A stretch of DNA of 64,000 nucleotides, from positions 1 to 64,000 of the forward strand of contig LJCW01000368.1 in NCBI GenBank assembly GCA_001298555.1, in the 5' to 3' direction. Position 1 is the first letter of the stretch; every line of letters begins with the position of its first letter. The notes beneath the pieces are model-generated. The model saw only the letters and a program-made list of their open reading frames with translations. It had not been told where the DNA came from and ran no database searches. The stretch is from Actinobacteria bacterium OV450. Lineage in GTDB: Bacteria > Actinomycetota > Actinomycetes > Streptomycetales > Streptomycetaceae. Shown here piece after piece: positions 25,955 through 34,677 of the stretch. A program made the translations under genes and the position numbers.

Positions 25955-26013
25955 GTGGCTTCGACGCGGGCCCCGGATGGCCGCGCACCTTCGACCGATA
26001 CCTGGAGGTCTGC

Positions 26014-26232
26014 ATGGACCGAAAGCACGTAGTGATCCTCCTCGCCCTGCTCATAGTGCTCACCTGGAGCGTGGCGATGACCATGATGGGGCAGGTCGCC
26101 GCGATCACCGCGCTGGCACCCGCCCTGGGCCTGACGGTCCAGCAGGTCTTCCACGTGACGCGCTCGCGTGCCGCGACGGCCTCGGGGCACCGTGTGACGG
26201 CGGTGCCCGACAAGGAGGACGACGCCCCGTGA
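26014..26232 (+). CDS. Small membrane protein heading an HTH/sigma operon
   Basis: 72 residues: MDRKHVVILLALLIVLTWSV begins one strong hydrophobic helix, followed by a second weaker apolar stretch (ITALAPALGLTVQQVF) and a charged tail ending KEDDAP. ATG 26014 has GGAGG at -9 (CCTGGAGGTCTGC). Its stop overlaps the next start as GTGA, so both are probably made together. A role as membrane tether or sensor for the downstream regulator is inference. Confidence 0.7.
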   Translation: MDRKHVVILLALLIVLTWSVAMTMMGQVAAITALAPALGLTVQQVFHVTRSRAATASGHRVTAVPDKEDDAP

Positions 26233-27134
26233 GCACCCCCCTCGAGCCCGAGTACTCGGCCTCCGGGCCGGTCCCCGGAGGGCGTCCGGGCCGTAAGCTC
26301 GGCCCGATCGCCACCGGTGTGAGCAGCACCCACCGGGCCTGGCTGGAGCCGACCCGCGACCGCTACCTCGCCAGCGGTCTGACACTCGCCGAAATGAGCG
26401 GCCGGGTCCCGCTCGCGAAGTCCAAACTGTCCGAGCTCATGCGCGGTGTCGGTCTCTATCCGCGGTGGGAACTCCTGGAGGGGATCGCCGGCGTCCTGGA
26501 GATGCCGGTCTGGCCCCTGCAACGCCTGTGGCGGCAGGCGGCCCTGGACGCGCAGAAGAGCCGGGAGTGGATCGAGAGATCCGCGGGCAGTCCCCCGGTG
26601 ACCACGAGCGCGGTCGTACCGCCGCTGGAACACGGCGCGTTCCGCGAGACCGTCGAGGACTCCTACCGGCGCTACTGCCAGGTGTTCCTCTTCGACGACC
26701 CGTGCGAGGCCGCAGTCGCGGACACCTTCGACCTGCTGTGGCTGTCCTGGAACGGCGCCTTGGCCAGCCCGGACATGCGCAACTACGCGTGGAAGATCCT
26801 GCGGGCCACCGTCATGGCGAAAACCCCGCACGTGGACGGCCGCCCCGACCTCGGTCACGCCGCGTTCGACACCGTCGCCCTGCGGACCATGACCGACGTG
26901 GCGGCCGGCATGGCGCAGATGGCCGAGAGCCTGGAGCTGTTCAAAGCGATCAGCCGACTGCCCGAAGTCCCGCTCGACGTCGTGGTCCTGCGGAGCCTGT
27001 GCGGGTTCACCCCCGAGGAGACATCAGGGCTGCTCGGGCTCTCCAAGCCCACGGTGCAGTCCTCGGAGCGCTACGCCGAAAGGTTTCTCGACAACATCTT
27101 CAACCCACCCGACACCGAAGGGCCCACCGAATGA
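26229..27134 (+). CDS. HTH / sigma-70-like fusion protein
   Basis: 301 residues. The N-terminal half contains an XRE-like HTH (YLASGLTLAEMSGRVPLAKS, then LSELMRGVGLYPRW). The C-terminal half mirrors ECF sigma factors: a region-2-like AAVADTFDLLWLSWNGALAS with MRNYAWKILRATV, and a region-4-like LPEVPLDVVVLRSLCGFTPE, with ETSGLLGLSKPTVQSSERYA as the recognition helix. Whether it is a true sigma factor is open. GTG start overlaps the upstream stop, and its own stop overlaps the next ATG (ATGA). Confidence 0.75.
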   Translation: MSTPLEPEYSASGPVPGGRPGRKLGPIATGVSSTHRAWLEPTRDRYLASGLTLAEMSGRVPLAKSKLSELMRGVGLYPRWELLEGIAGVLEMPVWPLQRLWRQAALDAQKSREWIERSAGSPPVTTSAVVPPLEHGAFRETVEDSYRRYCQVFLFDDPCEAAVADTFDLLWLSWNGALASPDMRNYAWKILRATVMAKTPHVDGRPDLGHAAFDTVALRTMTDVAAGMAQMAESLELFKAISRLPEVPLDVVVLRSLCGFTPEETSGLLGLSKPTVQSSERYAERFLDNIFNPPDTEGPTE

Positions 27135-27997
27135 CCCCCGTACAAGACCTGCTCTCCCGGGCGCTGCTCGTCCGTGAGCGAGCTGCGGTGCCCCGGGACG
27201 TCGTGCAGCCCCCGGCCGTCCCCTGCGAGACCGACCCCCGCCGGAGCGCCCCACCGGCGGACGCCGCCCACGGCTTCAACGCCGCGGCCGAGGACCTGCG
27301 CGTCCTGTGCGAGACGCTCGTCAGCCACACCCCGGCCGAAGCGGTTGCGGGTTTCGTCACCGAGCAGGTGCCCGAGCCCCGCAGCGCGCTGGTCCTGGCC
27401 TGCGTGCTGCAGCTGACCAAGAGCGATGACGGGGCGCGGTTCTGGTGGCAGTACGCGGCCGGCGCGGGCCAGGCGGCCGCCGCGTACTGCCTGTACCTGC
27501 ACCACCTGTCCCTCGGCGAAGACGACGCGGCCAGCTGGTGGCACGGCCAGACCGACGACGTCCAGCCCCCGCCCCAGGACCCGGAGGACCGCATCACCAG
27601 CGCCTCCACCACCACGATCCTGCGGGTCCTGCACCACCTCGCCAAGCAGATCACCCGCACCCGCTCCACCACCGTCACCGGGCTCATGGACTACATGCCC
27701 ACCGCCGTCGCCGCGGCCTACCTCCGCGAGCCCGACATCGAACTGCCCATGCCCGGGCCCGGCTTCTCCGGCAAGGTCAGGTCGCTGCTCGCCGAGGCCT
27801 ACGACCCGCCCAGGCCTCCCGGCGGCCTGCCCGAACGCCCCGAGCGCAGGGCACGCTCCGGGCGTCGGCGTTCCGGTCCTCCTCGCGGGCCTGTCGCACC
27901 CGCACCCGCTGCCGTCCGGAGTGATCATTGCCTCATGAGCGCCTTCGAGTCGCCCTTCGAAGACGACGCGACCGCCGAGCCGAGGAGTGGCCCGTGA
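27131..27997 (+). CDS. Unknown protein coupled to the HTH/sigma fusion
   Basis: 288 residues, no signal peptide. Mostly helical and aromatic in the middle (ALVLACVLQLTKSDDGARFW, WQYAAGAGQAAAAYCLYLHH, SLGEDDAASWWHGQTDD), a second helical part (TTTILRVLHHLAKQITRTR), and a disordered basic C-terminus. It overlaps the sigma-like gene by 4 nt. Position as last gene of an ECF-like operon would fit an anti-sigma or co-regulator, but it lacks a zinc anti-sigma motif. Confidence 0.65.
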   Translation: MTPVQDLLSRALLVRERAAVPRDVVQPPAVPCETDPRRSAPPADAAHGFNAAAEDLRVLCETLVSHTPAEAVAGFVTEQVPEPRSALVLACVLQLTKSDDGARFWWQYAAGAGQAAAAYCLYLHHLSLGEDDAASWWHGQTDDVQPPPQDPEDRITSASTTTILRVLHHLAKQITRTRSTTVTGLMDYMPTAVAAAYLREPDIELPMPGPGFSGKVRSLLAEAYDPPRPPGGLPERPERRARSGRRRSGPPRGPVAPAPAAVRSDHCLMSAFESPFEDDATAEPRSGP

Positions 27998-28147
27998 CCG
28001 AGCAGGTGCCGGCGAACCGGAACGAAGGCCCGCCCAGGCGGACGATCCCGCACTGTTGACCGGGCCGCCCCCATACATGGTCTACGGCGCCGCTCCCCGA
28101 TCAGGGCTTCATCACTGGGGAGTTGGAGCAGACCGGGGCATGGAGGA

Positions 28148-28181
28148 GCCGGCCGCCCCATGTGTTGACAGGACGGCCGGC
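28148..28181. terminator. Convergent terminator hairpin
   Basis: GCCGGCCG at 28148-28155 and CGGCCGGC at 28174-28181, between the converging genes ending at 27997 and 28212. Confidence 0.6.
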
Positions 28182-28211
28182 CTTCGGAGGGCGCCCGGGG
28201 GCACCAGTGGG

Positions 28212-30212
28212 TTACAGGTACCAGCTCTGACCCGGGTAGGCGGGGTCGGAGGCGTGTTCCCACTGCTGGGCGGGGGCGCCGTCGTCCTTGCTGGAGTTGT
28301 TGATCTCCAGCGTCTTGCCGCTGTTGACGTTGCTGATGTCCAGGCTCACGGTGCTGCCGGCCTGCTTGACCGTCCACTGCATGGTGGGGATGTCGTGGCA
28401 GGTGTACTGCTGCGCACGGGCCCCGTTGTCCTTGCTGGAGTTGATGATCTCCAGGCACTTGCCGCTGTTGACGTTGACGATCTGGTAGACGCCCGCGGTG
28501 GCGGTGGGACGGTACTCCCACTGCGCGCCGGCCTGTCCCACACAGGACCACTGCTGGGCGAGGGCGCTGTTGTCCTTGCTGGAGTTGACGATCTCCAGGC
28601 ACTTGCCGCTGTTGGCGTTGCGGATCTGACCGCGGGCGGGCACGACGGGGGAGGGCCAGGCGTTGGTACCGGCGGCGAGGGCGCCCTGACCGTTGCCCTT
28701 GTAGAGGCCGAAGCGCTGCTGGTTGCTCCACAGCCGGCCGATGTCGGTCTTGCCATCGCCGTTGAAGTCACCGGCCAGAATGATCGGCGTGTTGTTCCAG
28801 GTGGTGTCGGGCCACATGGAGACACCGGCGTCGAGGCCGCCCGCCGTGTTGCCGCTGTAGCGTCGCAGGGCACCGTCGGGGGCGATGGCGACGACGTCGT
28901 CGCGACCGTCGTTGTTGAAGTCACCGGTGGTGATCTTCTGGATGCCCGTCCAGGTGTTGTCCGGCCACATCGTGCGGCTCTGCCCGTTCAGCACGCCGTC
29001 GGGGCCGGCGGAGTAGGCGTGCAGGGACCCCTTGCTGCCACCCGTGCCCCACACGGCGAGGATCCCGTCGCGCTCGGAGCCCGTCATGCGGTACCTGTCG
29101 AGCTGGAGCATGGAATTCCAGTTGGTGCCGTCCGGCCACATCGCCTTGCCTTCCGCAAGGCTGCCGTCCGGTCGCCCCGCGTACAGGCGGAGCCCGCCGC
29201 CGCTCCAGACGGAGGCGATGTCGGTGATGCCGTCGCCGTTGAAGTCACCACCGATGATCTTCGTGGCGCCGCGCCAGCTTCCGTCGGGCCGCCACATCGG
29301 GCGGCCGTATTCGAAGGTGCCGTCGGGACGGCCCGCGAAGGTGTGCAGGTTGCCGTCGGCGGTGACCGCGGCGACGTCGTCACGCCCGTCACGGTTGAAG
29401 TCACCCGAGGCCATCACGTGCGTGACGTTGGGCACCAGCGACTGGAGCAGCACCGCGGGGGTGGTCTTGGCGACCTGGTTGACCCAGGCCGCCACGTCGT
29501 CCACGCGGACGTCGAGTGCGCCGGTGCGGGTCTCGGCCGCATCCATGCCGAGACAGCCGCCCTGCCAGGAGCGCGAGTTGACGGCCGCCAGCTCCACGCT
29601 GCCGTCCTTCCGGCGCACGGCCGGTCCACCGGCGTCACCCTTGCAGACCACGGCGTCACCCGACGCCGTCAGGCCGAGCACACCGCCGTCGAGGGAGGCC
29701 ACGGTGAAGACGCCCGTGTGTGCCCTGTCCGGAACCCACTCCGTCTTCGTCCGGCCGAAGCCCAGCGCGGTGAGCTCCTCGCCGGCCGCGGGAGCCGTGG
29801 TGGCGACCTTCACCGGGGCGACCCCGACGACCGGCCAGCCGAGTTTGACCATCACGAGGTCCCGGTCCGCGTGGGGAACCAGCTCCACGGCGTCGACCAC
29901 GGTGCCCGTGGACTGGGTGAGATCGGTGCGGCCCACGGTCACCGTGATCTTCACCCCGGGCTTGCCGGCCGGGACGGGCGCGGAGCCGCTGCGGAAGCAG
30001 GACGCGGCGGTGAGCACCCACCGGGCGTCGACCAGTGCGCCTGAACAGGACGTCCTGTCGTCGATGTTGAGCTTCGCCGCGAAGGCGTAGCCGGTGTTCG
30101 GGGCATCGCTCCCGCTCAGGGCCGTGGCGGGACCCGCGGTGAGGAGACCGCCTCCCACCGCGGTGGCCAGCAGCGTGGCAGCCCACGCGAGGCGTGACCC
30201 GGTTGCGGGCAT
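28212..30212 (-). CDS. Secreted trypsin-fold pseudoprotease with FG-GAP repeats and ricin-type lectin
   Basis: 666 residues. Signal peptide, then a chymotrypsin-fold domain (about 35-245) retaining the disulfide context (CSGALVDARWVLTAASCF) and Asp118 (ADRDLVMVKL), but with Ser71 in place of the catalytic His and Ala194 in place of the catalytic Ser (CKGDAGGP). So protease activity should be absent. Next come FG-GAP/VCBS-type repeats (GDFNRDGRDDVAAV, GDFNGDGITDIASV, GDFNNDGRDDVVAI, GDFNGDGKTDIGRL), then a RICIN-like lectin part with three NSGKCLEI/NSGKTLEI units. ATG 30212 follows AAGGAACACC. First of three paralogues. Confidence 0.9.
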   Translation of the reverse strand: MPATGSRLAWAATLLATAVGGGLLTAGPATALSGSDAPNTGYAFAAKLNIDDRTSCSGALVDARWVLTAASCFRSGSAPVPAGKPGVKITVTVGRTDLTQSTGTVVDAVELVPHADRDLVMVKLGWPVVGVAPVKVATTAPAAGEELTALGFGRTKTEWVPDRAHTGVFTVASLDGGVLGLTASGDAVVCKGDAGGPAVRRKDGSVELAAVNSRSWQGGCLGMDAAETRTGALDVRVDDVAAWVNQVAKTTPAVLLQSLVPNVTHVMASGDFNRDGRDDVAAVTADGNLHTFAGRPDGTFEYGRPMWRPDGSWRGATKIIGGDFNGDGITDIASVWSGGGLRLYAGRPDGSLAEGKAMWPDGTNWNSMLQLDRYRMTGSERDGILAVWGTGGSKGSLHAYSAGPDGVLNGQSRTMWPDNTWTGIQKITTGDFNNDGRDDVVAIAPDGALRRYSGNTAGGLDAGVSMWPDTTWNNTPIILAGDFNGDGKTDIGRLWSNQQRFGLYKGNGQGALAAGTNAWPSPVVPARGQIRNANSGKCLEIVNSSKDNSALAQQWSCVGQAGAQWEYRPTATAGVYQIVNVNSGKCLEIINSSKDNGARAQQYTCHDIPTMQWTVKQAGSTVSLDISNVNSGKTLEINNSSKDDGAPAQQWEHASDPAYPGQSWYL

Positions 30213-30238
30213 GGTGTTCCTTCTGGTGTGTGACGCGA

Positions 30239-30266
30239 CGGGCAGCGCAGGTTCCTGCGCTGCCCG
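30239..30266 (-). terminator. Hairpin terminator between pseudoprotease genes 1 and 2
   Basis: CGGGCAGCGCAGG at 30239-30251 and CCTGCGCTGCCCG at 30254-30266, a 13-bp perfect inverted repeat with 2-nt centre, about 80 nt after the stop of the 30344 gene. It suggests that the paralogues are transcribed separately. Confidence 0.75.
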
Positions 30267-30343
30267 CCGCGTCGCGGGTGTGACCGGAGTCCGCCCGCGC
30301 CGGGAAGGTGATCGCGGCGCGGACGGGCCGGCGGTGCGGGGTG

Positions 30344-32797
30344 TTACCGGGTGGCGGTGGCGCTGAGGTCGGTCGGCGCGGTGAGCGTGCCGGGAACCGG
30401 ACGCCAGGCGGTCCAGTCGCCCACGGTGGTGTCGAGGGTCGTGCTCTGGACCGTGCCGGCGGCGCCGATGGCGTAGACGCTGATGTTGCCGGCGGCGGAG
30501 GTGCTCGAAAGGCGGGTCAGTCCGCTGCCGCCGATCCTGGTCCAGGACGGCTGGAAGGCGCCGGCGAGATAGTCGCCCGCCTGGCTGTAGAGGGCGCCGT
30601 CGGAACCGATGACCTGGATCTGGACCGTGGCACCGGCGCGGGCGACCGTGATGTCCTTGGCGCCGGTGAAGCCACCGGGGATGTCACCCCAGTTGTTCCA
30701 GGTGTTGCTGCGGGTGTCGAGGTCGCGGCCGTAGACCTTGCCGCCCGCGATGCCGTAGAGGCGTACGTACGGGCCCGCCTTCACGGAGGTGAGGCCGGTC
30801 AGCCCGGTGAATCCCGGGACGGCGGTCCAGTGGGTGTTCCACCGGCCGGCGTTGTAGTCGCCGACCTGCGTGTGGAGGTCGCCGCCGGATCCCACGATCT
30901 GCACGTACAGCACGTTGTCGATCATGGTGGCGGAGACGTCCTTGACGCCTGCCGCGCCACCCGGCACCTCGGTCCAGCTGCCCCAGACGTTGGTGGAGGG
31001 GTTGTACTCACGGTCGTAGACCCGGCCGCCGGCGACACCGACATAGCGGATCGTGCTGCCCGTGTCGACGCTGGTCAGGTTGGTGACCGCGAGCCCGCCG
31101 ACGGTGTCCCACCGGGGCGCGAAAGCACCGGTGGCCAGGGCGCCGTTCTGGATGGCCAGCGCGTTGGGCGCGGTCGCCGCCAGCGTCACCCTGGAAGGTG
31201 CGGCCAGGATCGCGGCGGACACGTCGGTGGTGCCGGAGATGCCGCCCCTGAGTTCCTGGAACGCGCTCCAGACACCGGTACCGGTGTCGAGCCGGGCGTT
31301 TTCGACCCGGCCGCCGGCGTCGGTCGCGTAGAGCTCGACGGCGTTGCCCGAGGGAGCGCTGGTGACGTTCGTCAGACCGGTGCCGCCGACCCTGCTCCAC
31401 GCGTCGTTCCAGCGGCCGGCGTCGTAATTGCCGAACTGGGTCCACGCGGCGCCGTCACCGCCGACGATCTGCACCTGGACGTTGTTGCCGATCATGCTGG
31501 AGGCGATGTCCTTGACGCCGCTGGCGTTGCCGGGAACCTCGCCCCAGCGCGTCCAACTGCCGTCGCGGGTGTCGAAGTCGCGACCGTAGACGCGTCCGTC
31601 GCCGACGGCCTGGACGCGCACGATGGGGCCGGCGGGCGCGCTGGTGACGCGCGTCAGCCCCGACGCTCCGACCGCCGTCCACAGGGCGTTCCAGCGGCCG
31701 GCCCGGTAGTCGGCGACCTGCGAGTAGAGATTGCCGTCGGCGCCGACGATCTGCACGTGGACGCTGGCGCCGACCAGAGAGGCGGCGATGTCCTTGGCGC
31801 CGGCGGCGCCACCGGGCACCTCGCCCCAGCCGGACCACCTGCCGTTCGATGCCAGGTGGAGATCCTGGCCGTAGACCCGGCCGTCGACGATCGCGTAGGC
31901 GCGCACCACGTCGCCGTCGCGGACGGTGACCACGCGGGACACGTCCTTGCCGTCGACCTTGGCCCAGGACTGGCCGTACTCCCCGTAGCCGAGGTCCCCG
32001 AACTGGGACCACATCGCTCCACCGCCACCGGCCAGCAGGGACACCTGGCCGCCGGTGCGCGGAGCGGTGATCGTCTCGATCCACGCCGTGAGGTTGTCGG
32101 TGCGGGCGGAAATGGCGCCGGTACGGGTTTCGCCGGGATCGGTGCCGAGGCAACCGCCCTGCCAGGAACGGCTGTTGACACCGACGAGTTCGCCGGCCGA
32201 GTTGAAGAGGGGGCCGCCGGTGTCGCCCTTGCAGAGGGCGTCGGTGCCCTTGCCCGTGAGGGAAAGAGTGGCCCCGTCGGACGTGTTCAGCGTGAACGCT
32301 CCGGTATGGGGCTTGCCGGGTACCCAGTCGGTCCTCGTCCTTCCGAAGCCCGCCGCGGTCACATCGGCGCCCGCCGCCGGAGCCGTCGCGGCGAACTTGG
32401 CGGTGGGGACGCCGACGGCCGGGGCCGCGAGGCGGGCGAGAACCAGGTCCCGGTCGGCGGCACTGGCGGAGACTTCGACGATCTCGCGGCTCTGCCCGTC
32501 GCTCAACGTCGCGGTCGCCTTCAGCGCGGGCTTTCCGGCCGGGACCGCCACGCCGGGAGTGGTGGAGAAGCAGCTCGCCGAGGTCAGGACCCAGCGCGGG
32601 TCGACCAGCGTCGCGGTGCAGCCGCGACCGTTCACTTCGTCGCCGAGTGCCAGCCGCACGAGGGAGGCGTACGGTCCGGCGGGGGCTTCCGGGCCGGTGA
32701 CGGCCCGGGCGGGGCCGGCGGTGACCAGACCCGCGGCGACCGCGGCCGCCGTCAGCGCGAGGCCGGCCCGCGCCGAGCGGGGGTGGAGAACTGACAT
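30344..32797 (-). CDS. Secreted trypsin-fold pseudoprotease with beta-propeller-like repeats
   Basis: About 817 residues. Signal peptide; degenerate S1 domain with Ser75 at the His position (WVLTSASCF), Asp117 kept (ADRDLVLARL) and Thr193 at the nucleophile position (CKGDTGGPLF). The remaining 560 residues hold five or six repeats of about 100 residues with GRWSGWGEVPGGAAGAKDI, YGRDFDTRDGSWTRWGEVPG and similar, resembling PLL/tectonin-like propeller lectins. ATG 32797 is preferred over 32806 because AAGGA is 8 nt before it. The gene is flanked by strong hairpins on both sides. Confidence 0.9.
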   Translation of the reverse strand: MSVLHPRSARAGLALTAAAVAAGLVTAGPARAVTGPEAPAGPYASLVRLALGDEVNGRGCTATLVDPRWVLTSASCFSTTPGVAVPAGKPALKATATLSDGQSREIVEVSASAADRDLVLARLAAPAVGVPTAKFAATAPAAGADVTAAGFGRTRTDWVPGKPHTGAFTLNTSDGATLSLTGKGTDALCKGDTGGPLFNSAGELVGVNSRSWQGGCLGTDPGETRTGAISARTDNLTAWIETITAPRTGGQVSLLAGGGGAMWSQFGDLGYGEYGQSWAKVDGKDVSRVVTVRDGDVVRAYAIVDGRVYGQDLHLASNGRWSGWGEVPGGAAGAKDIAASLVGASVHVQIVGADGNLYSQVADYRAGRWNALWTAVGASGLTRVTSAPAGPIVRVQAVGDGRVYGRDFDTRDGSWTRWGEVPGNASGVKDIASSMIGNNVQVQIVGGDGAAWTQFGNYDAGRWNDAWSRVGGTGLTNVTSAPSGNAVELYATDAGGRVENARLDTGTGVWSAFQELRGGISGTTDVSAAILAAPSRVTLAATAPNALAIQNGALATGAFAPRWDTVGGLAVTNLTSVDTGSTIRYVGVAGGRVYDREYNPSTNVWGSWTEVPGGAAGVKDVSATMIDNVLYVQIVGSGGDLHTQVGDYNAGRWNTHWTAVPGFTGLTGLTSVKAGPYVRLYGIAGGKVYGRDLDTRSNTWNNWGDIPGGFTGAKDITVARAGATVQIQVIGSDGALYSQAGDYLAGAFQPSWTRIGGSGLTRLSSTSAAGNISVYAIGAAGTVQSTTLDTTVGDWTAWRPVPGTLTAPTDLSATATR

Positions 32798-32821
32798 GCG
32801 GAGCATCCTTAAGCAGCAGGA

Positions 32822-32878
32822 TCAGGTTCGGGGTGCGCGGGCGCGCGCGAAGGGCGGGCCCGCGCACCCCGAACCTGA
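32822..32878 (-). terminator. 21-bp perfect hairpin between pseudoprotease genes 2 and 3
   Basis: Arms 32822-32842 and 32858-32878 are fully complementary (each begins/ends TCAGGTTCGGGG / CCCCGAACCTGA) around a 15-nt loop. It is 70 nt downstream of the third paralogue's stop and 25 nt upstream of the second paralogue's start codon, so it ends one unit and could also affect the next. Confidence 0.85.
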
Positions 32879-32948
32879 CGCCCACGACGGCGGCGGCCCC
32901 GTGACCGGGATCGCGGAGCCGCTGCCGTCGCGGGAACGGGGAGTCGGA

Positions 32949-34586
32949 TCAGCTGTGCAGGGTGGCCGTGATGGCGAGCGCGCCAGGGGCCCCGGGCAGA
33001 CCCTCCAGGGGCACGGTCGCGGGAGCGCCCCAGGTGCGATCGGTGTGACGGGTGAGGTGCACGACCCGGCCGTCGTCGGTGGTGACGCCGAGCTGGAGCT
33101 CGCCGTTGACGGTGGCGGCCGACAGGGCCTTGGCCGTGACGCTGCCGAGGTAGGGCTTCAGGTCTCCGAACGGGGACCACGTGCCGTCGAAGTTGCGGAG
33201 CGAGTGGTACTGGTGGGTGCCGTTGTCGGTGGCCACGGTGAAGTGCGTCCCGTCGCCGGCACCGGCCATGCTGATCGCGGTGACGGGTCCGGTGCCGCTG
33301 GCGGCCTGGGCCACGTTGCCCCAGCCCAGCCAGTTGCCGTTCGTCTGGCGGATGCTGTGGTAGGGCTTGCCGCCGCTGACGAGACCGACTTGGAGCTCGC
33401 CGCGGACGCTCGCGGTCGCGGCGGCGGTGATGCTGCCGAGGGAGCCGCTGCTGATGTCACGGAAGGGGGTCCAGTAACCTGCCGCGTTGCGGACGGTGTG
33501 GAAGGCCTTTCCGTCGGCAACGACCACGACGTGGAGGTCGTAGCCGATGGAGACGGCCGAGACCTGGGTGAGGTTGCCGAGGGTGCTGGACGCGGCGAAG
33601 ACGTCTCCGAACCGGCCCCAGGTGCCGTCCGCCTTGCGGATGGTGTGGAAGAGGCCGCCGCTCGTGCTGATGGCCAGCACGTGCGTGTCGCCGTTGATGC
33701 CGGCAGCCGCGGAGCTGCGGATCCCGCCCAGGCTGTTGACCTTGCCCTGGACGTCGGTGAATCCGGTCCACGAGCCGTCGGGCAGGCGGATGCCCTGGTA
33801 GAGGCTGCCACCGGACTGGACGAGGGTCTCGGTCTGCCATCCCGGCGTCGTCGCGCGGTATCCGTCGATCCACTCGCGCAGGTCGTCCACGCGGGCCGCG
33901 ATCGCGCCGGTGCGGGTCTCGGAGGGATCGCCTGCGTAGCAACCACCCTGCCAGGAGCGGCTGTTGACGCCGACGAGCTCACCGGCGGCGTTCAGCAGCG
34001 GACCGCCCGTATCACCCTTGCAGAGGGAGTCGGTGCCCTTGCCGGTGAGGGTGAGGCCGGTGGCATCCGCGGCGTTCACGGTGAACGAACCGGTGTGGAG
34101 CTTGCCGGGCACCCACTCGGTCCTGGTCCGCCCGAACCCGGCTGCCGTGACATCGGCGCCGGTCACCGGTGCCGCGCCGGCGCGCTTGACGCCTGCGGGG
34201 GTGGTTGCGGGGGTGGCCAGGCGGGCGAGGACGACATCGCGGTCGGCGCGCGGGGCGATCTCGGTGATCTCGACGGTCTTGCCGTCACCGAGGGTCGCCG
34301 AAGCCTTCAGCGCCGGCTTGCCGGCGGGCACCGTCGTACCCGGGGTGGCCGCGAAGCAACTGGCGGCGGTCAGGATCCAGTTGGCGTCGATCAGCGTGCC
34401 GGTGCAGCCACGGCTGTTGGCCTCGTCGCCGATGACCAGCTTCGCGGCGAAGGCGTACTGGCCGGCGGGTGCCTCGGGGCCCACGACGGCCTGAGCCGGG
34501 CCGGCGGATACGAGGCCCGCGGCGACGGCCGTGGCGGTTACGAGCAGACCCGTCACTCGTGAAGGGAGGAGACGCGTTTCAGGCAT
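32949..34586 (-). CDS. Secreted trypsin-fold pseudoprotease with C-terminal propeller
   Basis: 545 residues. Signal peptide (LLVTATAVAAGLVSAGPAQA), degenerate S1 domain with Ser76 at the His position (WILTAASCF), Asp117 kept (ADRDVVLARL) and Thr193 at the nucleophile position (CKGDTGGPLL), as in the second paralogue. The C-terminal 300 residues contain beta-propeller-like units with HxIR/HxVR patterns (LFHTIRKADGTWGRFGDVF, AFHTVRNAAGYWTPFRDI, PYHSIRQTNGNWLGWGNV, YHSLRNFDGTWSPFGDL). ATG 34586 follows GAAAGAAGACC. Adhesive or scaffolding role is inference. Confidence 0.9.
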   Translation of the reverse strand: MPETRLLPSRVTGLLVTATAVAAGLVSAGPAQAVVGPEAPAGQYAFAAKLVIGDEANSRGCTGTLIDANWILTAASCFAATPGTTVPAGKPALKASATLGDGKTVEITEIAPRADRDVVLARLATPATTPAGVKRAGAAPVTGADVTAAGFGRTRTEWVPGKLHTGSFTVNAADATGLTLTGKGTDSLCKGDTGGPLLNAAGELVGVNSRSWQGGCYAGDPSETRTGAIAARVDDLREWIDGYRATTPGWQTETLVQSGGSLYQGIRLPDGSWTGFTDVQGKVNSLGGIRSSAAAGINGDTHVLAISTSGGLFHTIRKADGTWGRFGDVFAASSTLGNLTQVSAVSIGYDLHVVVVADGKAFHTVRNAAGYWTPFRDISSGSLGSITAAATASVRGELQVGLVSGGKPYHSIRQTNGNWLGWGNVAQAASGTGPVTAISMAGAGDGTHFTVATDNGTHQYHSLRNFDGTWSPFGDLKPYLGSVTAKALSAATVNGELQLGVTTDDGRVVHLTRHTDRTWGAPATVPLEGLPGAPGALAITATLHS

Positions 34587-34677
34587 GGTCTTCTTTCGGA
34601 GCAGGGAAAGTGAGCCGGCACGCCGGCGGTGACGTACGGCTTTGTGCTCGACGCGCGAGGGTGTGACCCCGCGGCGG

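Larger units (their letters stand above)
25475..26013. other. 539-bp gene-free region with two perfect hairpins
   Basis: No convincing reading frame on either strand; A/T content is clearly above the window's norm. It contains two long inverted repeats, listed separately, and must carry the cvnA promoter and that of the trio starting at 26014. A regulatory or small RNA is possible. Confidence 0.55.

Noticed and set aside
30308..34562. Two long plus-strand frames (828 and 835 codons) opposite the pseudoprotease genes
   Set aside because: Low-complexity composition, no start context; shadows of the paralogous genes on the minus strand.
30344..34586. Thr-nucleophile protease activity for the GDTGGP copies
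   Set aside because: Even if Thr could act as nucleophile, the general-base His is Ser in the same proteins, so hydrolysis is improbable.
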